DNA from: Brassica napus
Taxonomy: Eukaryota > Streptophyta > Magnoliopsida > Brassicales > Brassicaceae
Assembly: GCF_020379485.1 (NCBI RefSeq)
Contig: NC_063436.1
Location: 30,780,301-30,844,300, forward strand
Length of the DNA: 64,000 nt
Direction: 5' to 3'
Positions 46,289 through 57,774 of the stretch are shown piece by piece; the stretch's first letter is position 1; each line of letters starts with the position of its first letter. The notes beneath the pieces were generated by a model. It was not told the DNA's origin, searched no databases, and saw only the letters and a list, made by a program, of their open reading frames with translations. Position numbers and translations under genes: made by a program.

Positions 46289-48955
46289 ATGGAAGTTTTG
46301 TGCATCTGTGGACAATGGATCTCAAAAGAATCTCTCCAGTGGGAGTTTCTTGTTGATTTGAAGAGGAATGCATCAATCATTTCCATAGAAGAAGATCTAC
46401 TGTATGAAGATTTGATGAAGATTGTCTCTGAAGATTTTAGTGTTAAAGAGGAAGAAATCAGTTTGAGTTATGGTTTTTCATTGGATATGAAATGTATTAT
46501 TGAAAGTTTCCCCCCACTCTCGATAGGTAATACTCGTCAGCTCAGAACTTTCATTTCCAAGACTAGAGCATTTGATGGAACCTGTCGTTTGTGTGTTAAG
46601 GTTTGTATGATTTTTTCTTAGACTTTTCAGGATATGCTTCATAACCAAGTATTATGCCTTACAGAACTACTTGACTTATGCAGGTTAGTACTGATCCAGT
46701 TAGCTGTAACACTCAAGCTTCTGATACATTTGCTTCTACTGTTCCATTGAATGCCAATCCAGCGATTCTTTCTACTGTGCAGAGTGAAAAACAGGTACAT
46801 TGTCCTTAATTCCCTTTTTCTGTTTGTGTTTGCATGATATGCTTCATAATCAAGTACTATGCCTTACAAACTACTTGACTTTTGCAGAGTCTTCTATATG
46901 AAGGTGTTTCTACAGTTCCTCTGAATGCTCTTCCGGATTTTAGTACTGATTCAGCTAGCTGTAACATTCAAGCTTCTGATACATTTGCTTCTACTGTTCC
47001 ATTGAATGCCAATCCAGTGATTCTTCCTACTGTGCAGAGTGAAAAACAGGTACATTGTCCCTAATTCCCTTTTTCTGTTTGTGTTTGCATGATATGCTTC
47101 ATAATCAAGTATTATGCCTTACAGAACTACTTGACTTTTGCAGAGTTTTCTATATGAAGGTGTTTCTACAGTTCCTCTGAATGCTCTTCCGGATTTTAGC
47201 CCTGTCCATATTGGACTTTCACCAAACACGAGAGTAGCTGGCGATATTAAGGTGAATAGCTATTTTAAGACAAAGAGAGAGTTGATGTTGAGGATGAAGA
47301 AATGGGCTTTAGAGTGGAAGTTTGAGTACAAGACTGTCTCTTCTAACAAGTCAAGAGTGCTTTTGAGTTGTGTTGATGAAAATTGCACGTGGAGGATGCG
47401 TGCTATCAAGCTACCTGTTTCAGATTTTTTCGTTGTTAAAAAGTATGTTCATGAGCATACATGCGATACAACACACAGGAAAGCCAACCACAGACAAGCA
47501 TCTGCAAAGTTGTTGGGTTCTTTGATTTCCAGCAATTATGGAGAAAAAAAGGAAGGTCTCAAACCGAAACAGATCATTGAACAGGTCAGGATGCTGCATG
47601 GTGTTCACATCAATTACAAACAAGCTTGGAGAGTGAGAGAAGAAGCTCAGATTTTGGTTAGAGGGACTCCTGAAGACAGCTATTACAATTTGTCTAGGTG
47701 GTTGTATAAAATCACAGAAACAAACCCTGGTTCCTTGACTTATCAACATGTTGATGCTGCAGGAAAGTTCAAGTATGCATTTGTGGCTTTTGGTCCATCG
47801 ATAAGGGGATTTTCATTGATGAGGAGAGTTATTGCAGTAGATGGTACATTTCTGAAGGGAAAATTCAATGGGACTTTATTGGCAGCTTGTGCTCAAGATG
47901 GGAATTATCATCTATATCCTCTCGCCTTTGCAGTGGTTGACGCAGAAAACGGCGCCTCTTGGAAATGGTTCTTTAGAGGTTTGAGCCAGAAGATCCCGGA
48001 CGCTTCGGATCTTGTTTTTGTATCAGACAGGGCTAACTCCATTTCTTCAGCGTTGGAGGATGTATATCCCTTATCTCACCATGGAATTTGCAGGATCCAT
48101 CTGCTCCGCAACATCACTCCTACATATGCGAAGACTGGGTTGCTACCTCTGGTGGAAAGCGCTGCTGATGCCTATACGTGTCACGAGTTCTGGTTAATCT
48201 TCAAGGACATAAAGGATAAATGTCCTGAATTGGCTAAGTATCTGGAAGAGTCTGATTTTAGGAAGTGGGCACGAAGCTATGCGCCTGCGAACAGGTATAA
48301 TATCATGACTACCAACATTGCAGAGTCTCTCAATTCTATGTTGAAGATGCCTCGTGAGTTGCCCATTATCTCTCTCCTTGAAACTATCAGATTGACGATG
48401 ACCACTTGGTTTTTTGAGCGACGCGAAGCGGCTGCGAAACATAAGCACCTGGTTACTCCAAAAGTTGTTCAGAAATTGGTATCTAGGTTAGGGGCCGCAA
48501 TGTTGTTGAATGTGTATCAAGTTGATCGAAGCGAGTTTGAGGTGAAGAATGAAACAATGAAGTTTGTTGTTGACTTGGAGAAGCGGCATTGCACATGTAA
48601 TGTTTTCGACATTGACAAGATCCCCTGCATCCATGCCATCGCTGCTGCTAAGCATATCAAGAGAGATGAAAACCGTTTTGTTGATGCTTCTCACTTGACA
48701 GAAACGTGGGCTAAAGCTTATGCTGAAAGCATACATCCTGGTGGAGAGTTGTCAACGTCCACCTATCCAGAGAATATTGATGAACTGTCTTGCCCACCTC
48801 CAGCTACCAAAAAGAAAAGTGGACGCCCTCCTACAAAGAGAAAGAGATCCGTTGGCGAGTTTGGGGTTCCTGGATCTAAATCTCAGTCCCACAAGTGCAG
48901 CAGATGTGGCACAGGAGGGCACAACAAGATCACATGCCAGAGGCCTATAGGATGA
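46289..48955 (+). CDS. mudrA: MURA-type MULE transposase
   Basis: Four exons, 46289-46600, 46684-46794, 46888-47049 and 47144-48955, all in phase 0 with GT-AG introns, give 798 residues and no break. Residues 1-104 are a PB1-like start. A DNA-binding MuDR-type zinc domain follows (VNSYFKTKRELMLRMKKWAL, SCVDENCTWRMRA, CDTTHRKANH). The DDE catalytic core shows D near 428 (VIAVDGTFLKG), D near 490 (FVSDRANSI) and E near 588 (NIAESLNSM). A SWIM zinc finger (CTCNVFDIDKIPCIHA, ~677-692), an AT-hook-like basic patch (KKSGRPPTKRKR) and a CCHC knuckle (CSRCGTGGHNKITC) close it. Exons 2, 3 and the start of 4, with their introns, are tandem copies of one module. It would cut at the TIRs and mobilise this element. 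Confidence 0.93.
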
Positions 48956-49189
48956 AGTTCTACATTTTTACATTTTTATCGATTATTATTTGGATGTTTG
49001 CTATTTGATGGTTACATGATATGCACAAGACCATATACATTTTTTCTTTTGGAACCCTATCCTGAATAAGTATGATTTCTTACAACTTTTGTATATACAA
49101 CATTATCTTTTGATCTCATTTCAATTTTTAGTTTAAACTTCTTTGCTAGAAAAAACACAGTAATATTCAACTATTCTGGAATCCCATCC
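48956..49189. other. Spacer downstream of transposase
   Basis: AT-rich 3' flank. It includes GGAACCCTATCCTGAATA at 49061-49078, one instance of the element's dispersed motif. No gene. Confidence 0.5.
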
Positions 49190-50545
49190 AACTTTTGTAA
49201 CATCCAACTTTGTAATATACAATGTATTATACTATAAATTGTATGTAAATTCAATTATGTGGAAGCAACTAACAGATGATTCTCCTCAGCCTAGCGGCTA
49301 AACCACGAAACCTATGATACCGAACATTTGATCGACCCGGGTTCGACTCTCCTACGAGTAATGGGTGATTTTTTTTTTTTTGTTCAAACTATATCTCAGA
49401 ATCACATTTGTCGCAATCGGAAGCCCATCCTGAACTATCAAAGATCTTTCCAATGTATTATACTATAAATTGTATGGGTAAATTCAATTATGTGGAAGCA
49501 ACTAACAGATGATTCTCCTCAGCCTAGCGGCTAAACCACGAAACCTATGATACCGAAACATTGATCGACCCGGGTTCGACTCTCCTACGAGTAATGGGTG
49601 ATTTTTTTTTTTTTTGTTCAAACATATATAGGAATCACATTTGTCGCAATCGGAAGCCCATCCTGAACTATCAAAGATCTTTCCAATGTATTTATACTAT
49701 AATTGTATGGGTAAATTCATTATGTGGAAGCAACTAACAGATGATTCTCCTCAGCCTAGCGCTAAACCCGAAACCTATGATACCGAACATTTGATCGCCC
49801 GGGTTCGACTCTCCTACGAGTAATGGGTGATTTTTTTTTTTGTTCAAACATTATCTCAGGAATCAATTTGTCGCAATCGAAGCCCATCCTGAACTATCAA
49901 TATACAATGTTTTATCTATAAATTGTATGGGTAAATTCAATTATGTGGAGCAACTAACAGATGATTCTCCTCAGCCTAGCGGCTAAACCACGAAACCTAT
50001 GATACCGAAACATTTGATCGACCCGGGTTCGACTCCCTACGAGTATGGTGATTTTTTTTTTTTTTGTTCAAACATATATCTCAGGAATCACATTTGTCGC
50101 AATCGGAAGCCCCTGAACTATCAAAGATCTTTCCAATGTATTTATACTATAAATTGTATGGGTAAATTCATTATGTGGAAGCAACTAACAGATGATTCTC
50201 CTCAGCCTAGCGGCTAACCACGAAACCTATGATACCGAAACATTTGATCGACCCGGTTCGACTCTCCTACGAGTAATGGTGATTTTTTTTTTTTGTTCAA
50301 TATCTCAGGAATCACATTTGTCGCAACGGAACCCATCCTGAACTATCAAAGATCTTTCCAATGTATTATACTATAATTGTATGGGTAAATTCAATTATGT
50401 GGAAGCAACTAACAGATGATTTCCTCAGCCTAGCGGCTAAACACACGAACCTATGATACCGAACATTTGATCGACCCGGGTTCGACTCTCCTACGAGTAA
50501 TGGGTGATTTTTTTTTTTTTGTTCAAACATATATCTCAGGAATCG
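49190..50545 (+). repeat. Tandem array of six ~0.23-kb units with tRNA-like Pol III boxes
   Basis: Units begin (at GGAAGCAACTAACAGATG) near 49261, 49494, 49726, 49947, 50178 and 50401, spaced 221-233 bp. Each holds an A-box-like CAGCCTAGCGGCTAAAC, then about 36 bp later a B-box-like GGGTTCGACTCTC, then within ~20 bp a run of 10-13 T. This is the order of an internal Pol III promoter and terminator, about 80-90 nt long. The T-stem pairs only partly, so these are tRNA-like, not clear tRNA genes. Copies differ mainly by 1-nt gaps, which may be decay or assembly error. Confidence 0.85.
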
Positions 50546-50635
50546 AAGAGTCTCTTCCAAACGACATCATGTAACTCAGTAACCGAGAGTTTTCTTTTCG
50601 TCAAGATTGGGTGTTATATGATTGGTTATTTCAGT

Positions 50636-50735
50636 AACTGACTTCAATAATCGAAGAGTTCCACAATAATCAAGAGTTTATTTTAACTGACTTCAATAAT
50701 CGAAGAGTTCCTTTTTGTTCTATAAATATAAGGGA
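50636..50735 (+). promoter_or_regulatory. Promoter of the small MULE gene: two 27-bp direct repeats and TATA box
   Basis: A 27-bp sequence starting AACTGACTTCAATAATCG is repeated exactly at 50636-50662 and 50685-50711. Ten bases later is TATAAATATAAGG (50721-50733), a strong plant TATA box. The start of the small gene follows after a probable leader intron ending TTGTTGCAG at 50888. Confidence 0.65.
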
Positions 50736-50915
50736 CGATATCAGACCTTTTATTCACTCACTTCATTTCGCTGATATATCCTTTTGCAATACAAGTTAGT
50801 TTTCGATTTTTCTCATTTTCCATTCAATTCATGAACTTTTTTCTATTTCTATTTTATCGTAACATCTTAGTTTCGATTTTTGTTGCAGGTTTCATTTCAA
50901 TGGAATTCAAAGAAG

Positions 50916-51259
50916 ATGATGAAGCGTCCCATAGAGGAGGTTTACGGATGTGATGCCGCCGAAGGTTTCAAGAAGGGGAAGAAGGAAACTGTGGAACATT
51001 ACAGGGCTCTTCTTCGTTTGTCCAACGAATACAGGCTATCTGAGAATGATTGGAATCTTGCATCCAGCAAAGCAAATTCAATTGCTGTCCAAATCGAGTT
51101 GCTTGAAGATATTATCAAAGCTGATGGAAATTTGATTTAACTGCTGAGTTGGAGAAACTCAAAGAAGAGCACTCGGAAGCGGAAGGAATGCTTGCTGATG
51201 TGAAGGTCAAAGTCCCTGATTGGGATAAACTTGGCGAAAGTTGGCTCCATCATGAGTAA
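50916..51259 (+). CDS. Small MULE-encoded helical protein, apparent frameshift near its end
   Basis: From the ATG at 50916 the frame reads MMKRPIEEVYGCDAAEGF, a basic KKGKKE patch, then helical sequence ending LLEDIIKADGNLI and a stop at 51140. A different frame then continues without pause: LTAELEKLKEEHSEAEGM, then VKVPDWDKLGESWLHHE, stop at 51257-51259. A 1-nt loss near 51130 joins the two in terms of coding potential, so the gene is about 114 codons with a frameshift or sequencing error. No known family is recognised. It lies between the transposase and the ULP-like genes, has its own TATA box, and is purely helical/charged, so it could be a DNA- or protein-binding accessory factor. Confidence 0.5.
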
Positions 51260-51477
51260 TTTCATGTTATCGTCTTCTCTTTTTATGTTTTTAAGGACCA
51301 CATTATGTTTGATTTTCAGTTTTTATTTTAATGAATAAGCATTTTGTTTCTCTTGTGTTGTTTCTTCAATTAACAACCTAAATAAAAAACTTGTTCAATG
51401 TTTTTCACTATTTTGTAATGGTTTGGCCTAGTTTCTTATAACTTGGTTATCTGATTTGCTTATTTGTTTTTGGAAAG

Positions 51478-52240
51478 CCATCCTGAATACATAAAATGAT
51501 ATCCAGATTATATAAATCTATCGTCTGTGAATAAATGAGTTCACATTTACTCTGTTATCGAATAACCACGTAGCCTAGTGGCAAGCCCTTCTACTCTTAG
51601 TGTACCCTTATCACACAATAAGTCGTGTTCGATCCCCGTTGTGTATACTCACATTTTTTTTTGTTTTAATTAAATATTCAAACGTTATTTTCGTTTTATT
51701 AGCTTTTGGCAAGTATAAGACCCTTGGTACAACGGCTGCACACTTGGATTAATCTATCGAGAGTTCACGAGTTCAATCAACATCAGATCACATTCTTTTC
51801 ATTTTTTTTTTGTAACTTTAAAGGAATTTGTTTTTGAAAGCTATCCTGAATACTTAAAATGATATCCAGATCATATAAATCTATCGTCTGTGAATAAATA
51901 AGTTCACATTTACTCTGATATATCGAATATCCACCATAGCCTAGTGGCAAGCCCTTCTACTCTTAGTGTACCCTTATCACACAATAAGCCGTGTTCGATT
52001 CCCGTTGTGTATATTTCACTTTTTTCTGTTTTAATTAATATTCAAAAGTTACAAGTTATTATCGTTTTATTATATCTTTTGGCAAGTATAACACCCTTGG
52101 CACAGCGGCTGCACACTTTGATTCATCTTTCGAGAGTTCACGAGTTCAATCAACATCGGATCACTTTCTTTTTCATTTTTTTTGTAACTTTAAAGGAATA
52201 TGCTAGGCTTTGGTGCATTTTGCTTTCTCACTCTTTTTCT
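51478..52240 (+). repeat. Tandem duplication (~0.36 kb x2) with four tRNA-like modules
   Basis: 51478-51837 and 51838-52240 are similar throughout. Each copy carries two modules. The first has TAGCCTAGTGGCAAGC and GTGTTCGATCCCCG (51571-51638; 51937-52004), the second CTTGGTACAACGGCTGC-like and GAGTTCAATCAAC (51723-51781; 52095-52153), and each is followed by a T-run. Each copy starts with the dispersed motif GCCATCCTGAATAC or GCTATCCTGAATAC. Confidence 0.8.
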
Positions 52241-52426
52241 GGAAACCCATCCTAAAAGTACCATAAGCATTTGACAATTCATCAATACATCCTAAAAAAT
52301 TTTTCAATAACAATCTAAATGAAAAAAACGTTAGGGATAATTCATTACAAACTTAAACTTAAACGTTAGGGATAATTAATATCAAAGTAGAAAAACAGTG
52401 TAGAAAACAGAACAAATATGACATTT

Positions 52427-55400
52427 TCACTTCCTTTGACCTTCCTGGAAATCTTTATCCATAAACTGGTCGAAGATCTCACAACATAGCTTGCTTCGTA
52501 AGTCCATCGCAGTTTCATCATTTATATTAGCCATGCTCTTCAATTCCCAGTGACCTGCATTCCAGCATTTTCCAACAAAAATACACAGTTGTATGGAATT
52601 TTGTCTTTGGAAGCCCTTCTGCAAACTTAACTTCAAATGGATTGATATCTTCGAAATTAACCTCTTCACCAAGAAGTTCCATCTTTATGGCACTAATCAA
52701 CACTGTCATAAATACCCAAAATTATACAATAAATCAATCACCAACAGACAACAAAATGAATATGTAAAAATGCATCACAATCACAAGCAGCAAGTGACAA
52801 ACTTTTATTTTCTAAATTAGCTAATATTTTTTACCTGCCAGTTCTTGGATTTGATTAAGAGCACGTTTGATATTTGCTTTTGAAGACCACAATGGAAGAG
52901 TGTGATTGTGTTGTCCATCAATTGTATCTCCACCCCAATATAGTGACAGCTCAACTTATCTTCAATGACACCATATATAACATCAACATCTTCCAGCCAT
53001 ACCTTCTTTGGATGTATTAAACCTTTCACAAGTTCGCCTACACAGCCCTCCAATAATTTTTTTTTTCTTATGTGGCTTCCTGACAGATTCATAAGCGTAC
53101 CCAACCACTTCTAAGAATTTGACTGGTACAAAGCATGCTGCTGGAAGATTGTTGTTGCGGAACCAAGCACCTTGCTCAACCCTCTTACAATTTAGCATTT
53201 CAAATGCAACATTTATGTGCTGCCAATGTAACAATATAGTTAGAAACTTCATATAGAACTGCTATAACATGGACATCTAGCATAGCTCAACTCAACCTCT
53301 TCCTAAACATATGACACAATCAAATAGAAGACAGAAACAGAGTGTTGATTACCTCTTTGTTGAGATTTTTTCTGCATCGTCCATTTTTTGAAAGAACTCT
53401 TTTTCAATTTCTTTTCCATTGATATAAAACGGTCTGTAGTTGATAAATTAACTAGTATCAATCGAAACTTTTACAAAATAAATTAGGAATATTTATGCGA
53501 GGACAAAAAGTTGCTTACACACGATATATGCCCCGTAGATCCATCCAGTGTGCAAGCCTTGAAAACCGAGGAAATTCAGGTGTCACAAATGGATCAATTG
53601 GAAGGATTACCTCAGGTGTTACAGGTATAGGAGGGTTTCTAGGTCGTATTGGCCTCTTCTCTTCTCGCTGTAGAAAAGGAAGCAAATCTACTGGCTGAGC
53701 ATTTGCTTTCTTCTTCTTACCAACATGTGGCTTCCCCTTTAATTAAAAATAAAGACAAAAATTCAGGATCGTTTTTATCTTTATACTTGAATGCCTTCCT
53801 AATATGAAGTAAAAATATTTTTTATACCTTTTTTGCATGATCGTCTTGACTTGGTTTCACACTCTTACCCTGCTTTACTTCCATCTGTGAAACAAAACCG
53901 ATATATCAAACTATTGACCTGAACTTCAATTCAAGTGGATCTTATTCATTTTATTACCTCTTTTGCTATTTTCCCAACACCATCTTCTGATGGACCAGCT
54001 GCTTCATTTTTCTTACAAGCGACAGCCTTCGCCTTCCCCTTTTTGAATGACAAAAATTCAGATACATTTATATCTTAATTCCTAGTATGATGTATAAATA
54101 TTTCATACCTTTTTATCACCATCTCCTTCACTTGGATTCACACTCTGCGTCTGCTCTTCTTCCATCTGAAAATCAATACCGAGATATTAAACAAATGACA
54201 TTTTTTCAATTCAAGTGATCCAAGGCATTTGTTTTACCTTTTTTGTCATCTCCCAAACACCATCTACCCATTTTCTTGGTTTTCGCATCTCAGAATGGTG
54301 GAAGTAAATTTGTTCTTTAGAATTGTTCAAAGAGACAAAACACGAGCCATCAAACAAAATGACTTTAACTTTTCCAGCGCACCAGGCACCATTGTCGAAC
54401 GCCTCCACGTCCTGCATTAGCTCATAACTTTTCTTCGCTCCAGATCTCTCAGGTGGTGGTTGAGGACGTATTCTGTCAATTGATACACGTGTCTCAACAC
54501 TCCTTTTCCTCTTCTTTTCGTCCAGAGACGGGACGAAGTACTCAACTTTCACCATCTCAACCCCATCAACCAAATATGTTGCCAACACATTTCCTGGATA
54601 CCATTTATGACAAGTATTGTCATCTTGTGATGAAATCTCCACATTTGCTCCGATCTCAAAGGGATTTTGAACTCTGCTTTCTACATCCTGTGATGGTTTA
54701 GATTCAAGGATATCCAGTCATTTTGATAGTTGCTGAGTATTTATTAAAGGTTTTAATGAAAGTAATACCTTATTTTGCTCTGTTAAAAGATTTCTGCGAG
54801 CTCGGGTATTTGGCTGTGTGTCGGAAATGTTTGGTGAAATGATCTCATTCATAAGCTCGTGAGTCTCCTGAATTCAGGAATGGTTGAATGAACACGTACA
54901 AGGGCTTCCAAAAATTACTTGAAAAGTCCAATTTTTTAAAGAAGGTACCTGCTGCGTCTGAATTGGAGTAAGTAAGACTGGAGTCTCAATATTCTGTTGA
55001 GCTATTGGAGAACCAGGTGTCTCTTTCGTGATCTCATTCATAGGCTCTCGTGTATCCTGAGTCAGGAATGGGATTATGAACACGTACCAAATTCATAATT
55101 TTATAAATACCAACAGTTTTCAAAATTATACTTGCCTCATTGTTAAGTTGTTCATCTGCTTGATCTGCATTGGCTTCACCTTGTCTGGAAGCCGTCTCAT
55201 GAAATGGAGTTGTGTCAGTCTGTGCAAGTACAACAAAAATTAGGAAGGCAAGCCTAAATATGTATAACATCTTCCAAAATTACTTGACAACTCAAAACTG
55301 AATCAAGAACTAGATAAACATTAATTTTAAAAAAAAAAAAAAAAGTTACCTCATTGTTTGGAGTTTCATATGAAGTAACTCTTTGTAGTTTCTCTAGGTT

Positions 55401-56721
55401 TGTCACACGTTCTTTAATCTGTTTCCTGTCTTTTTCAATCAAACACAAACGATCGTTCATGATCCTTAAATTATCTCCCACCATCTCGCTGATTCTGTTG
55501 ATCTTTGATTCCAAAGACTCCTCCTGATACGAAGTAGAAGCTTGACTCATCCCTCCATTCCCAAACAGTAAAGATGCTCTTCTTATTTCTTCATTAGCAC
55601 CGTATAGGTCTACTGACATGTTTCGCCAATCTCTAATTTTAAACTTATAACCTCTCTTGGATAAATCGGCCATGTCATCCAGATCTTTATTAGCTTCGTC
55701 TCCCATGCAAACATCAGCTTCTGGATCATTAGAAATAGGAGGTAGGATGCATGTGACCTTAAGCTGAAACCATAAAAATAATTAGCTTTTAAATGGAGAA
55801 TCATAAGGCAAAACAGAAACAAGAAAAAAATAATGTAAAAACTTACATGATCTTTGATTTCAATTAGGAGAACATCTATCAGCTGTGGAGAAGCTATTTG
55901 AAGGTACTTCTCACACAAAATATTGGGGTAGACGGTTGAACGCTCAGAATAGGAACAACTTGACTGAATGCATACTGTAGCAAAGGTACTGACTCAAGTA
56001 TCCATATAAGAAATGCCATAGGGAACCCTTGCAAATCATAATTGTTTTTGTCGAGGCTTTTGTCGACAGCTCTCTGAAGTGATTTTAACAGCAAATTATA
56101 AGCTGTTCTCCCCCATGGGTATGTCATCAAGACATCCATATCCTGCGCTATTTTCACATAATCCAAAGTAAAAGTTGTGCCACCGTCGAGAAGGCTCTTC
56201 TGTAGTAGTATGCTCTCAATCAGGAGGAGCATTGCAAGGCAGAATCTCTCATCAGAAGCATCTTCTCTTGTGTTTCTGAGCTGCTTCTCCACGTCCTTTA
56301 CTGTATGAGTACGCCCTTTTAGGAAGTCCCACTTAAATTTCTCGGTTCCCTCTCGTGGTTCTCTTGCTTCACCACTACATTTCAAACCAGTCACCATGTG
56401 GAATTCTCTTATAGAGAACCTCATTGGCTGAGCACCAAAATGGAACCATGCTTCGTGTCTCTTCACTGTCTTGATGCTTTTGGTGAGAACTGCGTGCACT
56501 ATCTTAGCTGATAATTTCAAAGACCTCTCTCCAAGCTTGATCACCGGTCCCAAAAACGTCCCTCTTATTCTGTTGAACTCATCATTTCCTAGAATTTCCT
56601 TAACAGTTTTGATATAAGCAACTATCGAGTGTTGGTTTATCGATATCGTCTTCTCTGGCTCTGATCCAATCGGATACCTCAGCTCAGGCAGTGCTAGTCT
56701 TAATGGTAATGGATCTCCCAT
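52427..56721 (-). pseudogene. ULP-like gene A: DUF1985, coiled coil, Agenet, Ulp1 fold (frameshifted)
   Basis: On the minus strand, in order: DUF1985 (56721 to ~55940; FLGPVIKLGERSLKLSAK, EAWFHFGAQPMRFSIREFHM), a coiled-coil exon (~55763-55350; ISEMVGDNLRIMNDRLCLIE), repeated S/T-P-rich linker exons (~55270-54700), an Agenet domain (54642-54240; WYPGNVLATYLVDG, DRIRPQPP, VEAFDNGAWCAGKV, FHHSEMRKPRKWVDGVW), then a Ulp1-like domain (53250-52427). The start ATG follows a leader-intron acceptor, exactly as in gene B. Breaks: a frame change just before CEKY at ~55930-55960, one at a T-run near 53060, paired small indels that put the catalytic Cys codon out of frame (~52580), and a +1 shift near 52535. 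The catalytic Asp is replaced by His (LFHCG); the His is kept (CHYIGVEI). It is a decayed sister of gene B. Confidence 0.8.
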
Positions 56722-57180
56722 CTTGTTTCTATCCTGCGTAAACAAGAAAAATTTTCTTTGTCTAAATTAATTAAAATCCAATTTCAGGAAGGGTTTCCTG
56801 AAAAAAATACAAATCCTTCCGAAGTCTATACACATGCTTTCACATGAACTAGAATTCTACGAATCATATTAGGTTAAAACGAGCAAGTCTATACACAAGC
56901 AAAAACCAGGAGACCAATCTCTCAGAAAGAAAACACACATAAGGTTGAATCTGCAACATACCTTCAAGAGATAGAGCTCTAGAAATGGTTTTTCTCGGAG
57001 AATAGAGAGAGCTCGCGTAAAAGATCGAGAGAGAGAGAGTTCTGGAGATGGGTTTTCGTCGGAGATCGAGAGATATGGAGATGAGAGAGAGATTCGAGAG
57101 GCGGAGACGAGTGAGATTCGAGAAGTTTGAAACGGCGAGAGTGTTGAGACGGCAAGAGTTTGTTTTTTTTCAATCGAAAT

Positions 57181-57774
57181 GTATTGTTTGGAAACCTATC
57201 CTATATTAATTGGGTTAAGTATGCTTATGTAATATTCTTTAACAGATGATTCTCCTCAGACCAGCGGTTAAACCAAGGCTTTTTATAACTCAAAAGTCTC
57301 TCTATCCCCGGGTTCGATATGTGGTGGATTCAAAATCTATTTTAATTCTTTTTTGTGTTACAGTTTGGAGTTAAATAAAATTAAATGTAATCCATAACAG
57401 ATGATTCTTCTTGGCCTAGTGGCTAAACTCCCACACTATCCAAATACGCAGACTCTCTCCCTCTGGGTTCGATCCTTTGTGGTTCTAAATTTTTGTTGTC
57501 TGTAAACATCACAATTTTAAGCTTACCATATACATGTCCAATCCTTAGTATATAATCTCATTTCATTCTTTTTTACATTTGAAACACTTAACTTTTTTCT
57601 GGAAACCCATCCAGAAACATATTTTAACCTTCCAAGATATATGATACCCAAATAAAATACTTGATATCCTTCCAATCTTTCTTATGTAACCAGACGCCAA
57701 CAACATAACAAAATAAACAGTCATAACTAAAACCGAGTCTTAACTAAAACAAAAAATGTTTTCATGCATCATTC
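57181..57774. other. Spacer between ULP-like genes, with two tRNA-like modules
   Basis: At 57257-57322 an A-box-like CAGACCAGCGGTTAAAC and B-box-like GGGTTCGATATG; at 57410-57478 TTGGCCTAGTGGCTAAAC and GGGTTCGATCC. T-rich runs follow. Two instances of the GGAAACC(C/T)ATCC motif lie at 57190 and 57601. No gene. Confidence 0.6.

Noticed and set aside
49287..49352. True tRNA gene
   Set aside because: A- and B-box-like words and a T-run are present, but the T-stem pairs in only three of five positions and no good acceptor stem is seen, so it is called tRNA-like only.
49190..50545. CRISPR-like array of regular repeats
   Set aside because: Units are ~230 bp, adjoining and similar throughout, in a plant genome; there are no short repeats with unique spacers.
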